DNA of 24,974 bases from CAYTRP01 sp964625145 (GTDB lineage Bacteria; Sumerlaeota; Sumerlaeia; SLMS01; JAHLLQ01): assembly GCA_964625145.1 (NCBI GenBank), contig CAZVAQ010000036.1, forward strand, positions 1-24,974, written 5' to 3'. The notes beneath the pieces are model-generated. The model saw nothing but the letters and a program-made list of their open reading frames with translations. It had not been told where the DNA came from and did no database searches. Positions 7,581-14,939 of this stretch are shown in pieces (the stretch's first letter is position 1; every line of letters starts with the position of its first letter). The translations under genes were made by a program, and so were the position numbers.

Positions 7581-9967
7581 GGCGACCAGCTCCCGACGGC
7601 TTCCACCAAAGGCGAACGCCATTCCCCACGCTCCACGATGCGCCACCCGAACCGCTCGCCCGGTTCCGAATGGTTCACCACTTGGCGCGTGAACAGGTCC
7701 TGCATCACCCACTGAAAACCTTCCGCGATTTCAAGCTCCGGCACGCTGCCGCGCGGGGGCTTTGCAATGCGCCCGACAAACTCCGCCCAAATCGGGCCGG
7801 CAACCTGGCCACCGCTGCGCGTCTCCCCCAGCGGCAACGGACGGTCAAAACCCACCCACACAACCACGACATGATCAGGCGTGAAGCCCGCGAACCATGC
7901 GTCGCGATTGTCATTGGTTGTTCCCGACTTTCCCGCCACCGAGTTGCGCAGCTCTGCTGGCAGCAGCGCACGCGTGCGCCGACCGCTGCCGTGCGTCATC
8001 ACGCCGACCATCATCTGCGTCATGCGGCTGGCAATCAATGGATCGAGCACGCGCTTCGGTTCTTGGTCATGGCGATAGAGCTGTCGTCCTTGTGCGTTGC
8101 TCACTTCCTCAACCATGTACGGAACCGACGCGACACCGAGGTTCGCAAAAGCCTGATAAGCAGCGGCCAACTCCAGCGGCGTCGTCTCCGTGGTGCCCAG
8201 CACTACCGGGATCTCCATGGGTAGCGACCACGCATCCCGCCCGCCCGCGACATTGAAATCCTTCACACGAGCAATGGCCGATCGCAGGCCGATCTCCTGG
8301 ACCATCTTGATGGTCACGACGTTGCGCGAATGTTCCAGCGCCGTCTGCAGACTGGTCGGCCCGAAGAACCGGTTCTCGAAATTGCGCGGACGATAGCCGT
8401 TGGCGAACTCGATAGGCGCGTCATTGATGACCGATTCCGGCCGCATCCCACGCTCGAGCGCGACGCTGAAGAAGAAGGGCTTCATGGTGGAGCCCGCCTG
8501 GCGCCGCGCCTGCAAGGCACGGTTGAAGAAGCCATTGTTCTCGGGCTCGGCAAATCGCCTTCCGCCCACCAGCGCCCGCACCGCACCGCTTCGACGGTCG
8601 AGACACACCAGCGCTCCCTGCAAGCGCGCCGCGGGGAGCAAACGCCCCTTCCACAGCGGCTTCCCCCGCTCCACCTCCGTCACCTCCACGTCGACACCAT
8701 CACCGACGGAAAGGCCCTTGAACAAATGCGCGGTGGCGGCGGGAATTGCCAGATCCGCCCTCCATCCACCGGGAAGCTCCACTGTCAACGACTCGCTGAA
8801 CACGCGCGTGATGCGCGCCATGCGCACCTGTCCGGCCTTTGGAGGACGCAACCATCGCTCGTCATCGCGCATGTGGTTGTGGAAGCGAAGCGGCCGCTCC
8901 TCAAGCCACGAGCGTTCCTCCTGCTCCACGCCCTGCAGGAGCACCTGCTGCGCGATGTCCTGCATCGTGCGGTCCATGGTGCTCCGCACTTGCCAACCCT
9001 CGCGGCGCATCGCCCGCTCGTCCAGCCCATCAATTCCGGCAATGCCTTGTCGCACGCCATCGGCAAAGTATTGTGTCGCAGCCGAGGCAGATCCGACACG
9101 CCCGTTGACCACGATCGGCGCGCGTACGGCCTCCCCATACTCTGCTTCTTCTATCCACCCCAAGTCCAACATTCGCCCCAGCACCATGTTGCGGCGTTTC
9201 TCCGCGCGCTCGGGGCTGTTGAGCGGCGAGTTGCGTTCAGGCAACTGCGGAAGACCCGCCAACAGCGCGACCTGGTCCAGCGACAAATCGCGGACGGACT
9301 TGCCGAAGTAAAGCTGCGACGCCGCCTCCACCCCATAGGTGCCGCTGCCCAGATAAATCTGGTTCAGGTACACCTCCAGAATCTGGTCCTTGGAATAAAG
9401 CCGCTCCATGCGAAGGGCAATGAGCGTCTCCTTGATCTTCCGCTCGATGGTCTTGTCGCGCGAGATCTCCGGCATCAAGTTGCGGGGCAATTGCTGCGTG
9501 ATGGTGCTGGCCCCCTGGTCGCGCGAACCGCGCATCACATTGATCGCAATGGCGCGTACGATCCCGCGCGGGGTGATCCCCGCATGGTTCGCGAAGTCCG
9601 TGTCCTCGATGGCGATGAAAGCCTCGGGCAGCCGTGTCGGCATGTCACTGAGCGGGACGACCTGGCGACGTTCCTCGAAGAGCTGGGCAAACGGCTCGCC
9701 GCGCGCGTCCTGCAAGACCGTCATCTCCGGAGGATCGTACTGCTCCATCTCCGGGATCGGGCCGGCCGCCACCAGCCAACCGGCCACTCCCCCGGTGGCA
9801 TACCCAGCCACTGCCAGCATCAGACAGATGGTCAGCCCACCCACCCACCACGTCACCCTCGCCAACAGGTTTCCTCCCCCGCCGCCGCGCGCGCGCCGAT
9901 CATCCACGCGGTCGCTACCGCGCAGATGGCCAAGAATCGCACTGCTGTTCTGTCGTCGACGGGCCAC
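7577..9967 (-). CDS. Class A penicillin-binding protein (PBP1A-type transglycosylase/transpeptidase)
   Basis: Bifunctional peptidoglycan synthase of 796 residues: it polymerises lipid II into glycan strands and cross-links the peptides in the periplasm. A basic cytoplasmic N-terminus and one membrane segment (about 40-65) precede the GT51 domain with catalytic Glu121 in EDTDFANHAG, then GASTITQQL (152-160) and the RKIKETLIALRME helix (176-188). The transpeptidase domain has the nucleophile Ser493 in STMK, SRN (547-549) and KSGT (680-683), so all three active-site motifs are intact. An insert around 380-450 resembles the OB-like domain of PBP1A. The start is GTG at 9967, with AGAGG 5 bases upstream. 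The 3' end overlaps moaA by 4 bases. The 379-base gap upstream probably contains its own promoter. PBP1A versus another class A paralogue cannot be decided here. Confidence 0.95.
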   Translation of the reverse strand: MARRRQNSSAILGHLRGSDRVDDRRARGGGGGNLLARVTWWVGGLTICLMLAVAGYATGGVAGWLVAAGPIPEMEQYDPPEMTVLQDARGEPFAQLFEERRQVVPLSDMPTRLPEAFIAIEDTDFANHAGITPRGIVRAIAINVMRGSRDQGASTITQQLPRNLMPEISRDKTIERKIKETLIALRMERLYSKDQILEVYLNQIYLGSGTYGVEAASQLYFGKSVRDLSLDQVALLAGLPQLPERNSPLNSPERAEKRRNMVLGRMLDLGWIEEAEYGEAVRAPIVVNGRVGSASAATQYFADGVRQGIAGIDGLDERAMRREGWQVRSTMDRTMQDIAQQVLLQGVEQEERSWLEERPLRFHNHMRDDERWLRPPKAGQVRMARITRVFSESLTVELPGGWRADLAIPAATAHLFKGLSVGDGVDVEVTEVERGKPLWKGRLLPAARLQGALVCLDRRSGAVRALVGGRRFAEPENNGFFNRALQARRQAGSTMKPFFFSVALERGMRPESVINDAPIEFANGYRPRNFENRFFGPTSLQTALEHSRNVVTIKMVQEIGLRSAIARVKDFNVAGGRDAWSLPMEIPVVLGTTETTPLELAAAYQAFANLGVASVPYMVEEVSNAQGRQLYRHDQEPKRVLDPLIASRMTQMMVGVMTHGSGRRTRALLPAELRNSVAGKSGTTNDNRDAWFAGFTPDHVVVVWVGFDRPLPLGETRSGGQVAGPIWAEFVGRIAKPPRGSVPELEIAEGFQWVMQDLFTRQVVNHSEPGERFGWRIVERGEWRSPLVEAVGSWSP

Positions 9968-10081
9968 TGAATCCTCTTCCCTCGGAGGCCATAATCAATC
10001 CCCCCTCCCTCCCCGCGACAGCCGGACAGCAGCAAGTTGAAATGACGGCCTCAAGCAAGCCGCGGACGTCAGCAACGGGCG

Positions 10082-10096
10082 TGATTCAACGAATCA
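10082..10096. repeat. Inverted repeat TGATTC-N3-GAATCA
   Basis: Perfect 6-bp arms around AAC, lying about 115 bases before the PBP start. The size and symmetry fit an operator for a dimeric regulator, but there is no direct evidence for one. Confidence 0.4.
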
Positions 10097-10170
10097 ATCA
10101 GCCGCTTGAAAAAGTAGCTGGGACATCTTGCCTGTCCGCCGGTGCGGCCCTATCGCGAAGGCGGGCCCCG

Positions 10171-10182
10171 GACCGGCCGGTC
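10171..10182. repeat. Perfect 12-base palindrome GACCGGCCGGTC
   Basis: Self-complementary over all 12 bases, in the gap upstream of the PBP gene. In such GC-rich sequence this may be chance; a protein-binding site is possible. Confidence 0.35.
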
Positions 10183-10221
10183 TCAGACTTCCTGCAAAGA
10201 CCAATATCTCACGAAAAGCGT

Positions 10222-10240
10222 CATGGCAAAGATGGCCATG
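10222..10240. repeat. Inverted repeat CATGGC-N7-GCCATG
   Basis: Arms of six bases match perfectly across a 7-base loop, so the RNA of either strand could form a hairpin. No T-run follows on either side, so it is not a standard terminator. Confidence 0.4.
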
Positions 10241-10286
10241 CTAGTTTGGGAGGGTGATTCTTGAGCCAGCACTGATAACCCACTCT

Positions 10287-10304
10287 TGTGCCTTCTGTGC
10301 CTTC
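10287..10304 (-). repeat. Tandem 9-mer GAAGGCACA x2
   Basis: On the minus strand GAAGGCACA is repeated twice without mismatch (10304-10296 and 10295-10287), about 45 bases past the stop of the pseudouridine synthase gene. It is the third GAAG-led intergenic microrepeat of the window on this strand. Confidence 0.7.
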
Positions 10305-10346
10305 TTCCGGCTGAAACAGATTTTTTCCAGTCCGCCCGCCCACCGG

Positions 10347-11387
10347 TCACCGGCGTTTCGAAGGCGCCGGGCCTTTGCGGACCTGTTCGAGAAACATCTC
10401 GAAGGCCTCGGGCGGTTCCTCCCGGAAAGTCAGGTACTTTCGACCGAGAGCCGGGTGGCGGAACTTCAGGCGCAGGGCGTGGAGCATCAGCCTCGTCGGC
10501 GGCGGTTTGAACGCACCGAAGCGCCGATCGGGAAAGCGCTTCTGCGCGAGCTTCACATACAGGCCATCGCTGACGACCGGATGTCCCGCTTCCGCGCAGT
10601 GAATTCGGATCTGGTGCGTGCGGCCCGTCTCGAGTTCCAGCTCCAGCAGCGTCGCGCGGCGGCCAATGCGTTCGATGACCTTGAAGTGCGTGATCGCCTC
10701 CTGCACGCCGTGCGGGAGCTGCCCCTTGGCGTTGCGTTCCACTTCCGGCAGGTTCTGGCGATGCCCGTCTTCGCCGCGGCCCATGAAGCTCTGCCAGGTT
10801 CCCCGATCATCCTCGACGGTTCCTTCAACAATAGCAACGTAGCGGCGCTCCATGTGGCGGCCTGCCGCCTGCTTTTGCAGCTCGCGCGCAGCTTCCACGT
10901 TCTTGGCCAGCACCATTAGTCCGCTGGTTTCCTTGTCCAGCCGATGCACCAGGATCGGGTTGATGACCGGGAGATTCTTCGAGCGCCAGTAGTGCTTGAG
11001 CAACTCGACTACTGGCGGATTGCGGCCGGTGGTCTCATCCTCCACCGGCTGGACGACAATACCCGGGGCCTTGCTGACCACGACGAGGAAGTCATCATCA
11101 TGGCGCACTCCAATCAATTCGCGCAGCATTGGACGCTTGGGTTTCCCCTTGCCGTGGATGCCGTGGCGCAGATCGACGCGCAACACGGTTCCCTGCTCGA
11201 AGTGTGCGTCCAGGTCCTCGAGTGTCTCCTCGTCGGCCTCCACCAGGTTGTTGCGGACCAGCATGACGATCGCGCGCGAGCCCAGCGACGGAAACTCCGC
11301 CGCGAGGATCTCCTTCAGCCGCTTCCCCTCCCAAGAGGGCTTCCATTCCAGCAGATGCAACTTCTGGTCAACCGGCGCACTCTTCAT
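10347..11387 (-). CDS. RluA-family pseudouridine synthase
   Basis: Isomerises specific uridines in rRNA (or tRNA) to pseudouridine. The 346 residues comprise an S4-like RNA-binding region (about 18-72), then the catalytic domain with HRLDKETSGLMVLAK (149-163), where Asp151 is the catalytic aspartate. RRYVAIVEG (181-189), ETGRTHQIRIH (253-263) and GHPVVSDGLY (268-277) are also RluA/RluC/RluD hallmarks. The S4 domain favours an RluC/RluD-like 23S rRNA enzyme, but the target cannot be read from sequence alone. The gene lies 49 bases downstream of glgB on the same strand and may be co-transcribed with it. The ATG at 11387 is not preceded by any recognisable Shine-Dalgarno sequence, and no better in-frame start is near. 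Confidence 0.93.
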   Translation of the reverse strand: MKSAPVDQKLHLLEWKPSWEGKRLKEILAAEFPSLGSRAIVMLVRNNLVEADEETLEDLDAHFEQGTVLRVDLRHGIHGKGKPKRPMLRELIGVRHDDDFLVVVSKAPGIVVQPVEDETTGRNPPVVELLKHYWRSKNLPVINPILVHRLDKETSGLMVLAKNVEAARELQKQAAGRHMERRYVAIVEGTVEDDRGTWQSFMGRGEDGHRQNLPEVERNAKGQLPHGVQEAITHFKVIERIGRRATLLELELETGRTHQIRIHCAEAGHPVVSDGLYVKLAQKRFPDRRFGAFKPPPTRLMLHALRLKFRHPALGRKYLTFREEPPEAFEMFLEQVRKGPAPSKRR

Positions 11388-11436
11388 GAAGGGGTATCAA
11401 CGCTCGCTTGTGTTTGATGTGAAACTATACCGCCGG

Positions 11437-13659
11437 TCAGTCCGGCTTGTCTGGCTTGAAGGCCACCACCGACAGCGGGGGCAGTGTGACGCAGATCGAG
11501 TGGTAGTGGCCGTGCATCGCCCAATGATCGGCCCACACACCGCCGTTGTTCCCCATGTTGGAGCCGCCATAGAAGTGCGAGTCGGTGTTGAGCACCTCCC
11601 GATAGAAGCACGGCCACGGCACGCCAAGCCGGTAGTTCAAGCGCGGAATCGGGGTGAAGTTGCAGGCGACCACGATGTGCTCGGCGTTGTCGCCCCATCG
11701 CAGGAACGAAATCACCGACTGACGCCAATCGCTGGCGTCGATCCATGTGAAGCCGCGCGGCTCGTGATCGAATCGCCACAGGGGCGGCTCATTGAGGTAC
11801 AATGCGCCGAGGTGTTCCATGAGGCGCTGGATGCCGATGCGGTTCTCGTGGCCGGCCTCGTGCCAATCCAGGCTCTGGTCAAACTTCCATTCGCCGCCTT
11901 GCGCAAACTCTCCACCCATGAAGAGCAGCTTCTTCCCCGGATGCGTCCACATGTAAGCCATCAACAGGCGGTAGTTCGCGAAGCGGTCCCAATCGCTGCC
12001 AGGCATGCGGGACAGCAGCGATCCCTTCCCGTGCACGACCTCGTCATGGGAAAGCGGGAGGACGAAGTTCTCGCTGAAGGCATAGATCATCGAGAACGTC
12101 AGGTCGTTGTGGTGATAGCTGCGGTGGATGGGATCCTTGGAGAAATACTCCAGCGTGTCGTTCATCCATCCCATGTTCCACTTCAGGGTGAACCCAAGTC
12201 CCCCCACATAGGTAGGACGGCTGACTGCCGGGAATGAAGTCGATTCCTCCGCGACGGTGAAGGCCCCGGGAAACTGGCCGTGGACTTCGTGGTTCAGTTT
12301 TCGCAGGAACTCAATGGCCTCCAGGTTCTCCCGGCCGCCGTGCTTGTTGGGGATCCATTCACCTTCCTTGCGGCTGTAGTCCAAATAGAGCATCGACGCG
12401 ACGGCATCCACGCGCAGCGCGTCCACATGGTACTCATCCAGCCAGAACAAGGCGTTGGTAATGAGGAAGTTGGCGACTTCGCTGCGGCCGAAGTTGAAGA
12501 TCAACGTGCCCCAATCGCGATGTTCGCCCTGGCGTGGATCCGCATGCTCGTACAGGGCCGTCCCGTCGAACCGGCCGAGTCCGTGGGAGTCCTTGGGGAA
12601 GTGAGCCGGCACCCAATCCACCATCACGCCAATGCCGGCGGCATGCAGGGTATCCACCATGAATTTGAAGTCGTCCGGGTTGCCAAAGCGACTGGTCGGC
12701 GCGAAGTAGCCGGTGACCTGATAACCCCACGAAGCATCGAGAGGATGCTCGGCCAGCGGGAGGAACTCCACGAAGTTGAATCCGAACCGTTTGCAATGAT
12801 CCACCAACTTCGGCCCGAGGTCGCGGTATCCCAGAAACTCCGCAGGATTGTCGGGGCTTCGCATCCATGAGCCGAGATGCACTTCATAGATGGATAGCGG
12901 TTCGTGAAGCCAATTGCGCTTGGCACGGCTATCGAGCCACGCGCTGTCGTTCCATGTATACTTGCCGCGGCGCCAGGTGATGCCCGCTGTCTCGGGGCGG
13001 CGTTGGCAGTAGAAGGCGTACGGATCCAGCTTGAGGAGCAGGTCGCCGTTGGCGGCCTTGATCTCGAACTTGTAGAGCTCGCCCTCCCCCAATCCCGGGA
13101 TGAAGATCTCCCAGATCCCGGAGCTCCCCAGCCGCCGCATGGGGCAGAGGCGCCCGTCCCACCGGTTGAAGTCGCCAATGACGCTGACGCGCCGCGCGTT
13201 GGGCGCCCAGACAGCAAAGCTGACGCCCTCCACTCCGTCGATCTCCTGCAATTGCGCACCCAGCTTCTCATAGAGCCGCCAATGCCGGCCTTCGCTTGCG
13301 AAATGCAGGTCCATGTCGCCCAGCGTGGGGAGAAAGCGATATGGGTCGCGCCGCTCCCAGATGTTTCCATCAGGAAAGGTGAAACGATACCGATAGCGCA
13401 GCCGCGCGGGGATCTTCGACGCCGGGACCTCCACCTCGAACACATCGGCCGGGTGGATCCGGTTCATGGGAACCGGTGCGGAGGCTCCCTCAATCACAAG
13501 CTCAACACCCGAAGCGTCCGGATGATACGCCCGGAAAGACCAAGCGCGCGTCCCGCCTTTCTGATCCGGCAGAGGATGCAGCCCCAGTATGCGATGAGGA
13601 TCCCCATGCTCGCCACGGGCGAGCGCATCGAACTCCGCCATCTGGTCATTTGCTGCCAT
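11437..13659 (-). CDS. glgB: 1,4-alpha-glucan branching enzyme GlgB
   Basis: Glycogen branching enzyme (GH13): it cuts alpha-1,4 chains and re-attaches them by alpha-1,6 links in the cytoplasm. The 740 residues match the usual full length. An N-terminal module (HGDPHRILGLHP) and a CBM48-like domain (FAVWAPNARRVSVIGDFN) precede the TIM barrel. The barrel shows LRVDAVASML (nucleophile Asp), FTVAEESTSFP (acid/base Glu) and LSHDEVVHGK (transition-state Asp), then the C-terminal beta domain. The start at ATG 13659 has GGGGAG 6 bases upstream; an ATG six codons earlier (13677) has weaker spacing and is the alternative. No other glycogen genes (glgA, glgC, glgP) are in the window. It lies 116 bases downstream of the response regulator gene, so a shared transcript is possible but not shown. 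Confidence 0.97.
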   Translation of the reverse strand: MAANDQMAEFDALARGEHGDPHRILGLHPLPDQKGGTRAWSFRAYHPDASGVELVIEGASAPVPMNRIHPADVFEVEVPASKIPARLRYRYRFTFPDGNIWERRDPYRFLPTLGDMDLHFASEGRHWRLYEKLGAQLQEIDGVEGVSFAVWAPNARRVSVIGDFNRWDGRLCPMRRLGSSGIWEIFIPGLGEGELYKFEIKAANGDLLLKLDPYAFYCQRRPETAGITWRRGKYTWNDSAWLDSRAKRNWLHEPLSIYEVHLGSWMRSPDNPAEFLGYRDLGPKLVDHCKRFGFNFVEFLPLAEHPLDASWGYQVTGYFAPTSRFGNPDDFKFMVDTLHAAGIGVMVDWVPAHFPKDSHGLGRFDGTALYEHADPRQGEHRDWGTLIFNFGRSEVANFLITNALFWLDEYHVDALRVDAVASMLYLDYSRKEGEWIPNKHGGRENLEAIEFLRKLNHEVHGQFPGAFTVAEESTSFPAVSRPTYVGGLGFTLKWNMGWMNDTLEYFSKDPIHRSYHHNDLTFSMIYAFSENFVLPLSHDEVVHGKGSLLSRMPGSDWDRFANYRLLMAYMWTHPGKKLLFMGGEFAQGGEWKFDQSLDWHEAGHENRIGIQRLMEHLGALYLNEPPLWRFDHEPRGFTWIDASDWRQSVISFLRWGDNAEHIVVACNFTPIPRLNYRLGVPWPCFYREVLNTDSHFYGGSNMGNNGGVWADHWAMHGHYHSICVTLPPLSVVAFKPDKPD

Positions 13660-13665
13660 TGGGAG

Positions 13666-13671
13666 CTCCCC
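13666..13671 (-). promoter_or_regulatory. Ribosome binding site of glgB
   Basis: GGGGAG on the minus strand, 6 bases before the ATG at 13659, decides the start in favour of the second of two in-frame ATG codons. Confidence 0.5.
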
Positions 13672-13775
13672 GGGCATCGGCCTTCAAGCAAAAGAGGGTG
13701 CCAGTCCCCCACGGGCTCCGCAACGGCGAAGTCAGGCACAGGTGGAAGCAGACTATACCGAGAGCCGCGGGCCGC

Positions 13776-14618
13776 CTAGTCCTTGATGCGTGGCAGATCG
13801 TGCCGCAGGGCTTCCTCCCGGGTGCGGCGAACGCGCCAACCGGCGTCTCCCCGCTTTAGCTCAAACGTGATGCGCTTCTTCCAGGTCCGGCCATCGAAGG
13901 TGTCTTCCCGCTCGCAGATGACTTCCGCCGAATCCTCTTCGATCGATTCCTTCTCCACCCGAACCAACTTCTGCCGGGTGCCACCCGCTTCATTCCACGC
14001 GGTTTCGCGTCCGGCAGCGTACTGATCGAAGGGAACCCACTGCGTGGTCTCGTCTGTCAGGCAGGCATACTCGGTCTGCCAATCGCGCTGGTTCCAGCAT
14101 TCATTGTAGATGCGCACCAGCTCCGCGGGGGCAGCGGCGCGGATTTCCTCCGGGGTCGCCACACGGGGCGGCATGGGAGGCTCGGGAGCGGCCTGTGCTA
14201 CCGCGGGTGCGGCGCCCTTTTGGCGACGATGCGAGGCATATTGGCTCCGCCGCAGCAGATACTCCACCCGCCCCAACAGATCCAGCGGGTCGAAGGGCTT
14301 GGCCATGTATTCATCCACGCCAAGACCCGTGGCCCAGTACTCCTCTGTCTTCTCCTCGTCCGGCTCGACAGGGGATAAGACCATGAAGGGGATGGAAGCC
14401 GTCGTAGGATCGCCCTTGATGGCCTTGATGACCTGGATGCCGGAAACTTCCGGCATCATCAGGTCACAGATGATCAGGTCCGGGTTCTCTTCACGGGCCA
14501 GGCGGATGCCTTCGGCGCCGCTGGCGGTCACAAGGGTGTCATGCCCGCGCGTCTTGATGATGCTTCGGACAATGTCGAGCACCTCGGGTTCATCATCGAT
14601 GACCAAAATCAATTTCAT
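13776..14618 (-). CDS. Response regulator receiver fused to an NTF2-like domain
   Basis: The 280-residue protein starts with a CheY-type receiver (1-125): acidic pocket D8-D9, phospho-acceptor D52 in ICDLMMPE, switch S82 and K107 in AKPFDP. An Ala/Pro/Arg linker (about 127-155) leads to a C-terminal domain (about 158-270) whose pattern recalls NTF2/SnoaL-like or DUF4440-like folds: helix ELVRIYNECWNQRDW, a cupped sheet, and a closing GDAGWRVRRTRE strand. There is no DNA-binding helix-turn-helix, so the output is probably a protein or small-molecule interaction. The frame stays open to a GTG at 14762, adding 48 Pro/Ala-rich residues. I prefer ATG 14618 because receivers begin at this MKLILVIDDE, and because third-position GC is lower in the extension (29 of 48 codons against 35 of the first 47 after the ATG). 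It is divergent from a kinase gene. Confidence 0.85.
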   Translation of the reverse strand: MKLILVIDDEPEVLDIVRSIIKTRGHDTLVTASGAEGIRLAREENPDLIICDLMMPEVSGIQVIKAIKGDPTTASIPFMVLSPVEPDEEKTEEYWATGLGVDEYMAKPFDPLDLLGRVEYLLRRSQYASHRRQKGAAPAVAQAAPEPPMPPRVATPEEIRAAAPAELVRIYNECWNQRDWQTEYACLTDETTQWVPFDQYAAGRETAWNEAGGTRQKLVRVEKESIEEDSAEVICEREDTFDGRTWKKRITFELKRGDAGWRVRRTREEALRHDLPRIKD

Positions 14619-14939
14619 CCGGACCGGCACGCCCCCCGTCGTGGCAATGTCTGCTGGCAAAGCGGGAGATGCCAGCGACGCAGGGGGCGATAGGTCAACG
14701 CCAGATTCGGCCTCAAGCTCGGATAGCGCGGCTCCATGTTTGGGTTGCTCTTGAACCGGCACGTGTTCAGATGAAGTCTCAAGAAGAGATTAGGTATGGG
14801 ACGACCATGCGGCGTTGCCCCCCAAACGTGCATCTCTATACCTGCAAACACTTGCCCGGCGCACCAAAACACCATCAGATTGGCTGCGGACTGCTTCTTG
14901 CACAGTTTGGTGGCAGCTTAGCCGGAGTCAGGGGCAATC
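14619..14939. other. Divergent intergenic region, response regulator / kinase
   Basis: These 321 bases should carry promoters for both divergent genes; bases 14619-14762 could be coding if the longer response regulator start is used. A TATAGA on the minus strand (14840-14835) could be a -10 box for the response regulator gene, but no good -35 is spaced before it. I see no repeat, RNA gene or short gene. Confidence 0.4.

Larger units (their letters stand above)
9968..10346. other. Intergenic region rich in inverted repeats upstream of the PBP gene
   Basis: This 379-base gap separates the pseudouridine synthase stop from the PBP start, both on the minus strand. It holds a 15-base inverted repeat (10082-10096), a 12-base perfect palindrome (10171-10182), a 6-bp stem inverted repeat (10222-10240) and a 9-mer tandem repeat (10287-10304). 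I see no T-run placed as an intrinsic terminator for the minus-strand gene; the only T-run (near 10320-10326) is on the plus strand. An open frame at 10042-10257 looks non-coding. Confidence 0.5.

Noticed and set aside
8330..9970. Plus-strand open frame of 546 residues
   Set aside because: Antisense to the PBP gene with all its catalytic motifs.
10042..10257. Possible 71-residue gene in the gap before the PBP gene
   Set aside because: No ribosome binding site, no recognisable domain, and it runs through the palindromes of a noncoding gap.
14619..14762. 48-residue N-terminal extension of the response regulator from GTG 14762
   Set aside because: No ribosome site; receivers start at MKLILVIDDE; Pro/Ala-rich and with lower third-position GC. 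It remains possible.
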